The notes beneath the pieces are model-generated. The model was not told the origin of the DNA, searched no databases, and saw only the letters and a program-made list of their open reading frames with translations. From Cenarchaeum sp. SB0662_bin_33 (lineage in GTDB: Archaea > Thermoproteota > Nitrososphaeria > Nitrososphaerales > Nitrosopumilaceae), in NCBI GenBank assembly GCA_009840065.1, contig VXON01000015.1, positions 4,716 through 17,753 of the forward strand: 13,038 nt of DNA, in the 5' to 3' direction. The position numbers and the translations under genes are program-made. This document shows, piece after piece, positions 6,452 through 12,405 of this stretch (positions within the stretch are counted from its first letter, which is position 1; the number at the start of each line of letters is the position of its first letter).

Positions 6452-7726
6452 TCATGGAGATGTAGAATCATCTTGGTAATATCCCGAACCAAATATGAGG
6501 TCATCGTGCAATACAAGCCAGGAACGCTTATTCTGATCCATTCCAGTTGAGGGATTGCTGAATACATATTCCACCCATGTACCCTCGTTGTTCTGCAGCT
6601 CATCAATAATCACTTCGGCAGGCTTGTCAGAATCAGTTAGAGAGACAGATATCTCACCCACCCTAGTGGGGTCTGCACCATGCGCAAGAACAGTATAGTC
6701 TGTAGGACTTAGAATGAATGGATAGCTAGTGTCCGTGGTCCCAATCGAGTTAACAAAGTCGATGGTTTTATCAGGGTCTAATTTATGTATCCTGACAAGC
6801 TCCTCAACTACATTCTGGGAGAAGGTCGCATCAGATATAGAATATCTTATTCCAAAGTAGTAATCTCCAGATGCCTGGAACCAGCCGCGTTCATAGAATA
6901 ACAAAGTGCCTGTGGCAGGATCCGGTACCGGATAACTAAGCCAGACACCATCTGTCTGTGTGTCCAAAAGATCTATTAGTGCATCGATAGGAATTGATGC
7001 TCCATCAAGCACCGTACGTGCATTTACACCAATGAATACAGGGTTTTCACTATGAGCCACAACATCTAGACTCTCCCGGTCTAGGGCAAAGACAGCAACA
7101 TCATCGTATATCTCGCCTACGGATTCATCAATATACTTGAGTATGGCATCACTGCGAACGCTATACTGCTCTACAATCTCACGCATCACCTCCATGGGAC
7201 GGTCATCATCATCTGATTCAACGACTACAACACCCATCGCCCATGGGTGAATAACACAATGGTAGGGATACTCTCCAGCAGTCTCAAATGTAAAGGCATA
7301 CGCATCTCCTGGACTTATCCATTCATCCAATATACCATCAGGATGCGGCTCATTAGATGTGACTGTGTGGTCTGTAATATCCTCATTAACCCATACAACC
7401 GTCTCACCCGGACTGACTGTAACAGTGCTAGGAGCAAAGCAGTCATCATTTTCTACGCAGCCAGGTAATGAGGAATCCCTACTTAGAATTACCCTGTCGG
7501 GCTCATCATGTGTAGCATCCCCAACCTCGGTCTGTATGGAACAGTCAGAGGCATCAAGGCCAAATATAAGCTCAACAAGATCGTCTGTAGACTCACCATA
7601 CACAGAGCACACAATTGTTAGTACAAAGCTTGGCTCATCATCAGACCCGTCTGCAAAGGCAGTTGGAATAGATATGAGCGCAACAGATAGAACGATCATT
7701 ACAAGTGGCAAAGTAAATTTATTCAT
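6452..7726 (-). CDS. Secreted blue-copper (cupredoxin) protein with two Cache-like domains
   Basis: I choose the ATG at 7724-7726 (424 aa) because GGAGGT lies six bases before it and the protein then begins with a signal peptide: MNKFTLPLVMIVLSVALISI, then PTAFA with likely cleavage before D25. The frame is open further upstream, to 7783. Residues ~95-170 are a plastocyanin-like domain with all four type-1 copper ligands: H120 (DHTVTS), C157 and H160 (YHCVIHP) and M164. Residues ~175-296 and ~297-420 each resemble a Cache-type extracellular ligand-binding domain (WLSYPVPDPATG; then WVEYVFSNPSTG and LIFGSGYY). There is no transmembrane helix after the signal peptide, so it is probably released or held by partners. 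Cysteines C40, C62, C90 and C96 could form disulfides. Copper electron carriers are abundant in this phylum; the ligand and electron partner are unknown. Confidence 0.85.
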   Translation of the reverse strand: MNKFTLPLVMIVLSVALISIPTAFADGSDDEPSFVLTIVCSVYGESTDDLVELIFGLDASDCSIQTEVGDATHDEPDRVILSRDSSLPGCVENDDCFAPSTVTVSPGETVVWVNEDITDHTVTSNEPHPDGILDEWISPGDAYAFTFETAGEYPYHCVIHPWAMGVVVVESDDDDRPMEVMREIVEQYSVRSDAILKYIDESVGEIYDDVAVFALDRESLDVVAHSENPVFIGVNARTVLDGASIPIDALIDLLDTQTDGVWLSYPVPDPATGTLLFYERGWFQASGDYYFGIRYSISDATFSQNVVEELVRIHKLDPDKTIDFVNSIGTTDTSYPFILSPTDYTVLAHGADPTRVGEISVSLTDSDKPAEVIIDELQNNEGTWVEYVFSNPSTGMDQNKRSWLVLHDDLIFGSGYYQDDSTSP

Positions 7727-7732
7727 TAGAGG

Positions 7733-7738
7733 ACCTCC
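7733..7738 (-). promoter_or_regulatory. Shine-Dalgarno site of the copper-protein gene
   Basis: On the minus strand GGAGGT stands six bases before the ATG at 7724-7726, the strongest ribosome-binding site in the window. It decides the start in favour of the signal-peptide methionine. It also implies a short leader, so the TATA box is more likely the TTTAAA near 7761-7766 than the closer AT-rich run at 7744-7755. Confidence 0.7.
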
Positions 7739-7820
7739 CGTAATTATATTTAAAAGTGTTTTTAAATTTGTCTGAATCGTCAAGGATTGGGCAAGTTTTA
7801 CACGGAGGCCAACTGACTCT

Positions 7821-7847
7821 GGACTTTTATTAATTAGTAAAAGATCC
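7821..7847. repeat. AT-rich near-perfect palindrome between cdvC and the copper-protein gene
   Basis: Bases 7824-7843 form a 20-bp palindrome with 18 of 20 positions matching: arms CTTTTA and TAAAAG around TTAATTAG. Outer GGA (7821-7823) can pair with TCC (7845-7847) across a one-base bulge. It lies 24 bases past the cdvC stop and about 100 bases before the copper-protein start. It could be a terminator-like hairpin for cdvC or a binding site; no long T-run follows it on the minus strand. Confidence 0.4.
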
Positions 7848-7866
7848 GTAGCATCCGTCCCTATAA

Positions 7867-9060
7867 CTACAGCGCAAGGAACTCTTCACTCCACCTATGA
7901 TGCGCCATGACCATCTCTTGGGAGACACTAGGTTTTCGGCGGGAGGCCATCTGGTGAAAGTCATCAAGGGTCAAGTCCCGGGGTTTCTGCAATTCTTCGC
8001 CCTCCACGGGATCCCTGTATTCGGGAGACTCAAACAGCTCGTGCACTGTCTTTAGCTGCGCCCCTTGGCAGACATCACGTATGTCGCTGGCACTATATCC
8101 ATCAAATAGGCGGGCCAGCTCCTGGGGGCGAATGGAAGAGTCCGTATGCAGATCCGAAGTATACTGCTCAAACAGGGAGATTCGTGCCTGTAAGTTCGGA
8201 AGAGCGACATATATTCTCTTTTGGAATCTCCGCAGAAATGGCCAGTCCAGTGTCCAGGGTTTGTTGGTAGCCCCTATCACATATAACATTAGATTGTGGC
8301 CCTTGCCATTTACGCCATCCATCTCGGTTAGAAACTGATTCTTGGTGCGCACCTCGCCGCCCACCTCGCTGTTTCTGGAACCTAGTAGGGAGTCAACCTC
8401 ATCAACAAACAATATTACAGGTTTGCCCTCCCGTTCGGCATACTTGCGGGCGACTCTGAACACCTTTGAGACGTTCTTTTCGGCCTCGCCAAGCCACTTG
8501 CTCATCATGGCCGAGGCATCCACATTTATGAAGGAGCCATCCATCTCACTGGCAGTGGCAGCGGCCAGCATCGTCTTGCCCGTACCCGGAGGCCCGTACA
8601 AAAGCATTCCCTTCGGCCAGCCCAGTGGAAAGAGATCCGGCCTCTTAGTCGGATATATTATGGATTCACGCAGGGCACTCTTGGCATCATCAAGTCCAAT
8701 CACCTCGTCCCACGTAATGTTTGGCTTTTCATGCATTATCAGTTTTTCAAAGTCATTCTCATCCTCCTGGCGTTGTATTGATGCCTTTTGTTCTTGCGCG
8801 CTAGAGCCAGAGTCCACGGCCGGCTCAAGCCTGCTGCCGTTCTGAAGCAGTGTTATCCTGTTGTGATACGACTGGCACCTATCCTTGTATATGGGGTTTA
8901 GTTTACTGCCAGGATACAATCCTATCAACTTTGTCAGTGCATCTATCGCCTGCTGGTAGTGTGCGATAGCCATGCCACGGGCACCCTGGGAGTCAAACCT
9001 TATGGCATCAGAGGCATATCGGCTAGCATTATTCTCCAATTCTTGAGGTGCTGCACTCAT
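7867..9060 (-). CDS. cdvC: Cell-division AAA ATPase CdvC (Vps4 homologue)
   Basis: The 397-residue protein belongs to the katanin/Vps4 group of AAA ATPases and would remodel CdvB (ESCRT-III-like) polymers during archaeal cell division. Residues ~5-75 form a three-helix MIT domain (YASDAIRFDSQG..MAIAHYQQAIDAL), which in CdvC binds a C-terminal motif of CdvB. A linker with a Q/E/S-rich stretch (~77-105) follows. The ATPase core has Walker A GPPGTGKT (156-163), pore-loop region MSKWLGEAEKNVSKVF (186-201), Walker B ILFVDE (216-221), sensor-1 asparagine N266 (GATNKP) and arginine fingers R277/R278. The C-terminal helix SEEFLAL resembles the end of Vps4 proteins. The ATG at 9058-9060 follows the stop of the upstream gene by eight bases, with AGGT ahead of it, so it is the last gene of a three-gene operon. 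Confidence 0.96.
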   Translation of the reverse strand: MSAAPQELENNASRYASDAIRFDSQGARGMAIAHYQQAIDALTKLIGLYPGSKLNPIYKDRCQSYHNRITLLQNGSRLEPAVDSGSSAQEQKASIQRQEDENDFEKLIMHEKPNITWDEVIGLDDAKSALRESIIYPTKRPDLFPLGWPKGMLLYGPPGTGKTMLAAATASEMDGSFINVDASAMMSKWLGEAEKNVSKVFRVARKYAEREGKPVILFVDEVDSLLGSRNSEVGGEVRTKNQFLTEMDGVNGKGHNLMLYVIGATNKPWTLDWPFLRRFQKRIYVALPNLQARISLFEQYTSDLHTDSSIRPQELARLFDGYSASDIRDVCQGAQLKTVHELFESPEYRDPVEGEELQKPRDLTLDDFHQMASRRKPSVSQEMVMAHHRWSEEFLAL

Positions 9061-9068
9061 TACTATAC

Positions 9069-9497
9069 CTATGAGCCTTTAAGTTTATAATTTGGGTTGT
9101 CAATTTTCTTTGTACTTTTAGTAAAATTTTTTGAGCTTGCCTCAGCAAGAATATTTTCGTCACGCTCGCCGCACAGAGAGAGTTGTACCTCCCGTATGCG
9201 CTCGCATGATATCTCATTGTCCACCATTATGCTGTTTATCTCATCGTTGATGTGTGCTAGACCACTGGCTGTCTCGTGCATCACATCACCTAGGCTCTCA
9301 AGAAAGCGCAATGTATCCTTTCGGCCCTGATACTTTAGCAGCAGTGACTCTAGGTGAAACAGTACATCTGAGATGTCCTGTACCTCCGTGCGGGACATCC
9401 TTCTTGCAGCATCATCTCGTATACCCAGTGAGTTTATCATGTAGCGAATCTTTCGTATACGCTCAGCATCAGTGCGCAGGTCCGTAAACTGGGTCAT
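9069..9497 (-). CDS. Unrecognised 142-aa helical protein, co-transcribed with cdvC
   Basis: I do not recognise this family. The protein is charged and almost wholly helical by inspection, with heptad-like leucine/isoleucine spacing over residues ~35-105 (VQDISDVLFHLESLLLKYQ, then LGDVMHETASGLAHINDEINSIM). A lysine/asparagine-rich tail (NFTKSTKKIDNPNYKLKG) follows. There is no signal peptide, membrane segment or catalytic motif. It is real by context: its ATG overlaps the stop of the upstream gene (ATGA, 9494-9497) and its own stop is eight bases from cdvC. It is shorter than CdvB-type ESCRT-III proteins and I see no proline-rich MIT-interacting motif in its tail. A role beside CdvC in division or membrane remodelling is inferred only from co-transcription. 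Confidence 0.75.
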   Translation of the reverse strand: MTQFTDLRTDAERIRKIRYMINSLGIRDDAARRMSRTEVQDISDVLFHLESLLLKYQGRKDTLRFLESLGDVMHETASGLAHINDEINSIMVDNEISCERIREVQLSLCGERDENILAEASSKNFTKSTKKIDNPNYKLKGS

Positions 9498-9973
9498 GAT
9501 AGTATAATAGTATAATCAGGATATAACCTTCTCATCTTCCTCTCTGCCAATACACAGGACTCCCTTAGCATATCCTCAGATATGTCTCCCGAGTACCTTA
9601 TTCCGATACGCTGCAATAGCGCAGAGTCCACAGACACGCTCCCCAAGTGGACGGCCAGCTCACACAGTACATTGTTGCATTGGGGAAATTCGAATGACAG
9701 TTTGACACCCACCGCCCGCAGCACGCTGATTGTGGGCGGTACGCTGTCATGTATCTGGTCCATGCCGCATATACTCTCTAGGACCTGTCCGACCTTGGCT
9801 AGCGCCTCCATGCAGAATATTATTGTATATTGGCGCTTTATTGCTGCATGCTCTGTATCAGCATATTTTATGTCGGTAACGCCACACTCCTGTAGTGTGT
9901 CTACAACATTATGTAGGAGATGTCGGGAGTAGCTCAGTCGTGGTGCCAGTGCAACCTGTTGTATAACACTCAA
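9494..9973 (-). CDS. Unrecognised 159-aa protein, first gene of the cdvC operon
   Basis: The family is not recognised. It is a mixed but mostly helical cytosolic protein with no signal peptide or membrane segment. Hydrophobic runs (YTIIFCMEALAKVGQVLESI at ~50-69; NNVLCELAVHLGSV at ~99-112) alternate with charged segments, and it ends LAERKMRRLYPDYTIILS. The only usable start is TTG at 9971-9973: an in-frame stop lies 12 bases upstream and the next methionine is near residue 55. A TATA-like GATATATG at 9996-10003 is centred 26.5 bases before this TTG, supporting a leaderless start there. Its stop overlaps the next start, and the operon continues into cdvC. It is divergent from the TrmB-family gene, sharing a ~150-base intergenic region. 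Function unknown. Confidence 0.7.
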   Translation of the reverse strand: MSVIQQVALAPRLSYSRHLLHNVVDTLQECGVTDIKYADTEHAAIKRQYTIIFCMEALAKVGQVLESICGMDQIHDSVPPTISVLRAVGVKLSFEFPQCNNVLCELAVHLGSVSVDSALLQRIGIRYSGDISEDMLRESCVLAERKMRRLYPDYTIILS

Positions 9974-9995
9974 TACAGTTGACTATATTATACAG

Positions 9996-10003
9996 CATAT
10001 ATC
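9996..10003 (-). promoter_or_regulatory. TATA-like element of the three-gene cdvC operon
   Basis: Minus-strand GATATATG is centred 26.5 bases before the proposed TTG start at 9971-9973. A second candidate, TATAATATA at 9984-9992, would put the transcript start inside the ORF, so the farther element is preferred. Confidence 0.4.
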
Positions 10004-10092
10004 AAAGCGTTGTAACTATATTGCCATTCACCGCAGTGACACGGTAACTTGGTACAAGCAATTTGAGCTATATGTAAAGAAATTTAGCTGCT

Positions 10093-10105
10093 GTTGTTTA
10101 ACAAC
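10093..10105. promoter_or_regulatory. Perfect 13-bp palindrome before the TrmB-family gene (putative operator)
   Basis: GTTGTT-T-AACAAC is a perfect inverted repeat ending 18 bases before the ATG at 10124. It overlaps the position where a leaderless promoter would need its TATA box (TTTAA at about 10097-10101). TrmB-family regulators bind palindromes and often control their own genes (family knowledge), so autoregulation is a reasonable inference. Confidence 0.5.
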
Positions 10106-10123
10106 TGTTTTCATAATAGGTAT

Positions 10124-11266
10124 ATGATGAGTGTAGACAAGTCACTGATGGTGAGCCTAGAGGAGTTTGGGCTCAGTCAGTATGAGGCAAGGGCATACTT
10201 TGCAATGATATCAAAGGGGCCCATATCAGCCGCAGTCCTGGCACACTATGCAGACATACCACGCACAAAGGTATACTCCACACTGCAGAAACTCCAAAAA
10301 AAGAATCTGGCCACCATGTCGGATACAAAACCCCTGATGTGCTCCGCGGTGGCCCCCGAGGAGGCCTTTGACTCTACAATACAGGATCAGATAGAGAGGG
10401 TCAATGCCATGAACTCGCTCATATCCAGTCTAAAGGTCATAAACGACGAATGCAGGAGGGGGCGGGGGGTTGAGGAGAGGCGATACCAGCAGCTCTCCGT
10501 AGGGAATATGATCTCCGAGATGCACAAGATAATCGAGGGTGCTCGCAGCAGTATAGACATGGTGGTGAGTCAACGTAGTTATGTAACCGAGAGTCGCAAA
10601 GAGGTAGTTGCGGCATGTCGGCGCGGAGTCAAAGTGCGCATAATATTGCCACCGGTCGAGGTGAACGGCGAGGGAGTCGGCATGCTTCCGGGCAGCGCCC
10701 AGATTCGTACGGCCACACATGAGTACAACTACATAATAAGCGATGGCGGGAACATGCTGGTGCTGAACCAGTCCGGGGGTGGCGAGGTGCTAGCCATGGC
10801 AGATGGCATAATCCATAATTTGGCAGCCCTCTTCAAGTCGTTATGGGATAATAGTATGCAGGCGGACGCGCTGCTAGACTTAAGCCATGCTGAATCTAGG
10901 GATGCTTACATAGCCACCGTCATGCTAAGAGAGTCTGGTCTGTCTGCATCACTACAGGCGGCAATGTCAAACAGGGTTCCCGCACTAGCAGATCTCTTAG
11001 AGGACAGGGGTGTCATGATATATTCACGTACACTAAATGACCTAGTAGAGCTGGCATCAACGACATTAAAGATAACAAGTAATGGTACAGCAAGACTAGA
11101 CCCCAACACTGGCACCATATCCCTAGAGTCTAAAGATGATAACGGCCATGCACTTTGCTGGGCACTGGTGCTGGAGGCATATCTTCAGAGGCATGGTTAC
11201 GGTACAAGAATCATACAGCATAAGGAGTCAAGGAACATACGCATCCATCTGGAGAAGACGGCCTAA
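10124..11266 (+). CDS. TrmB-family transcriptional regulator
   Basis: With the ATG at 10124 (a second ATG follows at 10127) the protein has 380 residues; the frame is open to a TTG at 10094, but that would translate the palindrome at 10093-10105. Residues ~8-75 are the TrmB winged helix-turn-helix (LEEFGLSQYEARAYFAMIS, then PRTKVYSTLQKLQKKNL). Residues ~80-112 are a likely coiled-coil dimerisation helix. Residues ~128-245 resemble the phospholipase D-like C-terminal domain of TrmB-type regulators (IIEGARSSIDMVV, then ACRRGVKVRIILPP) without an obvious HKD catalytic motif, as expected for a ligand or dimer domain. Residues ~255-380 are an additional domain I do not recognise. Classical TrmB proteins sense sugars; the ligand here is unknown. 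It is divergent from the cdvC operon, and either operon or the gene itself could be a target. Confidence 0.85.
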   Translation: MMSVDKSLMVSLEEFGLSQYEARAYFAMISKGPISAAVLAHYADIPRTKVYSTLQKLQKKNLATMSDTKPLMCSAVAPEEAFDSTIQDQIERVNAMNSLISSLKVINDECRRGRGVEERRYQQLSVGNMISEMHKIIEGARSSIDMVVSQRSYVTESRKEVVAACRRGVKVRIILPPVEVNGEGVGMLPGSAQIRTATHEYNYIISDGGNMLVLNQSGGGEVLAMADGIIHNLAALFKSLWDNSMQADALLDLSHAESRDAYIATVMLRESGLSASLQAAMSNRVPALADLLEDRGVMIYSRTLNDLVELASTTLKITSNGTARLDPNTGTISLESKDDNGHALCWALVLEAYLQRHGYGTRIIQHKESRNIRIHLEKTA

Positions 11267-11330
11267 ATCCTGTCTATACTAAAATGCAAAAGTACGTAGA
11301 CATTTTCATGCTCTAGAAGTGTGCGCGAAC

Positions 11331-11717
11331 TTATACCCTTCGACATAGGCCAACAATGGATATGCTCAGTGTGGCAGAGTCTTTTATTGATATTACATTT
11401 AGCAGGCTGCCGGATATGCCAAATATGCCGGATGAGGTGGTTCTGGCCACAATGGATATGCCGCCAAACTCTTTGCTGGGTCCCAGCATCGTCTTTGACA
11501 GATGAGTTACAATGTCGTTTTGTATGTTGGCCTTTATTCGGTACGAGTGTCTCCCCTCCATGTACACATCGCCCCGGCTAGTAGGCTGGCGAACCGGAGT
11601 ATCAATCTGTACTATGTCGACATTCCGCAACGCATATGATGTGTTATTCATAACCAGTGTATATACAGTAGTGTCACTCCTTAGATCATCTAGTATGGAC
11701 TCTAACGTAATAGTCAT
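11331..11717 (-). CDS. Conserved-looking hypothetical protein, 128 aa
   Basis: Not recognised. The frame extends to 11798, but I prefer the ATG at 11715-11717, because the upstream residues (FGCVTQKTQRLNITRNNIIWY) read like translated non-coding DNA. The 128-residue product starts MTITLESILDDLRSDTTVYTLV, has an alternating beta-type centre (NVDIVQIDTPVRQP, HSYRIKANIQ) and a serine/glycine/isoleucine-rich C-terminal third ending SIVGLCRRV. There is no signal peptide, membrane helix or catalytic motif. Codon use (ATA, AGG) matches the neighbours. It is convergent with the TrmB-family gene (64 bases between stops). An alternative, less likely reading is a fortuitous ORF. Confidence 0.6.
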   Translation of the reverse strand: MTITLESILDDLRSDTTVYTLVMNNTSYALRNVDIVQIDTPVRQPTSRGDVYMEGRHSYRIKANIQNDIVTHLSKTMLGPSKEFGGISIVARTTSSGIFGISGSLLNVISIKDSATLSISIVGLCRRV

Positions 11718-11801
11718 GTACCATATGATATTATTTCGTGTGATGTTTAATCTTTGGGTTTTTTGGGTCACGCATCCAAATAAAACGGTAAAAGCCACGA
11801 C

Positions 11802-11927
11802 ATGCCCACAACAACAGCACCATCCTTATCCTCTGCAAGCTCGCCACGCACTGCATCCAAGATGTTAAACCGGGACGTAAGGCCTGAAAAGGAGAGCGTT
11901 TTGTTTTTTGAAGTTGATCGTACGTAA
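11802..11927 (+). CDS. Possible 41-aa small protein
   Basis: ATG at 11802 to TAA at 11925-11927 encodes 41 residues. A Ser/Thr/Pro/Ala-rich first half (MPTTTAPSLSSASSPRTASK) is followed by a charged second half with a beta-like end (MLNRDVRPEKESVLFFEVDRT). An A/T-rich element (AAATAAAA, about 11778-11785) lies some 21 bases before the start, slightly close for a leaderless TATA box. It is not recognised and could equally be chance; composition resembles the window's genes, unlike the AT-rich sequence that begins just after it. Confidence 0.3.
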   Translation: MPTTTAPSLSSASSPRTASKMLNRDVRPEKESVLFFEVDRT

Positions 11928-11960
11928 AAACGATGACGCGTAGTAATTCAAAAAAAAAGA

Positions 11961-12311
11961 ATGGAACACAGCCTTAAAGATCATATACTAATGTATACTA
12001 AAGTGCATAAGTCGTGGACGCCTCTAGGACGTAAAAATGTCTATGTACTTTTACTCTCAGATATTGATGCTCGATTCTTTTTTCAGAATACTACTCGTGT
12101 ACCAAATGAAAAATTAATGGTTTTTATTACCAATCATGGGTGTTATAAACAATTTTTTGGTACTGAATTGGCTATTCAAAAAGCAAAACACTTTCAAATA
12201 AAGCCGGTTAGGGATGCATCGTCCCCATGCTTTGGCCCAACCACTACGGCAATGTGTGATTGCCCGGTATGGTGGCCTGCTGCGCATCACCATATGGCCG
12301 ATGTGTTTTAG
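11961..12311 (+). CDS. Doubtful 116-aa ORF in an AT-rich island, possibly a truncated foreign gene
   Basis: The ORF opens after a run of nine A's and has two unlike halves. Residues 1-~80 look protein-like (VYVLLLSDIDARFFFQNTTR, then LMVFITNHGCYKQFF, then LAIQKAKHFQI), but in clearly AT-richer DNA with different codon choice (TAT, CTT, AAA) from the surrounding genes. From about residue 81 the DNA turns GC-richer and the translation (SSPCFGPTTTAMCDCPVWWP, then AAHHHM) does not look like a folded protein; the same bases form several stems. The first half may be the remnant of an acquired gene cut off at about 12200. No family is recognised and no good promoter is seen. Confidence 0.3.
   Translation: MEHSLKDHILMYTKVHKSWTPLGRKNVYVLLLSDIDARFFFQNTTRVPNEKLMVFITNHGCYKQFFGTELAIQKAKHFQIKPVRDASSPCFGPTTTAMCDCPVWWPAAHHHMADVF
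12203..12300 (+). ncRNA. Candidate structured RNA segment
   Basis: Within about 100 bases, several perfect arms can pair: GCC 12203-12205 with GGC 12248-12250, GGTT 12206-12209 with AACC 12239-12242, GGG 12211-12213 with CCC 12224-12226, and a hairpin TATGGTG 12268-12274 with CACCATA 12288-12294, extended by CGG 12265-12267 with CCG 12298-12300. The segment is GC-richer than the sequence on its left. It matches no tRNA, SRP RNA or RNase P consensus that I can see. Strand is arbitrary, since the stems exist on both. This is a hypothesis only. Confidence 0.25.
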
Positions 12312-12352
12312 TGGGGGCATTCTCCAACTTTTAGGCATCATTGATATGAGTG

Positions 12353-12374
12353 TTGAGTCACCCACAGGACTCAA
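12353..12374. promoter_or_regulatory. 7-bp inverted repeat abutting the ridA TATA box (putative operator)
   Basis: TTGAGTC (12353-12359) and GACTCAA (12368-12374) are perfect inverted arms around an 8-base spacer (ACCCACAG). The right arm ends one base before the TATA element at 12376-12385, where a bound protein would compete with TBP/TFB. It could also be a hairpin ending upstream transcription, though no T-run follows. Confidence 0.5.
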
Positions 12375-12375
12375 G

Positions 12376-12385
12376 AAATAATTAA
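12376..12385 (+). promoter_or_regulatory. TATA box of the RidA-family gene
   Basis: AAATAATTAA is centred about 25.5 bases before the ATG at 12406. This supports that ATG rather than the in-frame ATG at 12385, which lies inside the TATA region. Confidence 0.6.
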
Positions 12386-12405
12386 TGCTGTATATCACAT
12401 ATAAC

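Noticed and set aside
7727..7783. Nineteen extra codons upstream of the copper-protein methionine
   Set aside because: They would place the strong Shine-Dalgarno site inside the gene and bury the signal peptide behind a non-signal stretch.
8342..8845. 167-aa serine-rich frame opposite cdvC
   Set aside because: Antisense shadow of the conserved AAA core; composition typical of a reversed frame.
10094..10123. TTG start giving a 390-aa TrmB-family protein
   Set aside because: It would lie inside the 13-bp palindrome/promoter region; two ATGs follow at 10124 and 10127 just before the conserved winged-helix domain.
11267..11330. Hairpin AAAATG/CATTTT (about 11281-11306) as a shared terminator between convergent genes
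   Set aside because: Only a 6-bp A/T-rich stem with a 14-base loop and no T-run on either strand; indistinguishable from chance.
11718..11798. Upstream extension of the 128-aa hypothetical gene
   Set aside because: The extra residues do not look protein-like, and the ATG at 11715-11717 gives a compact protein.
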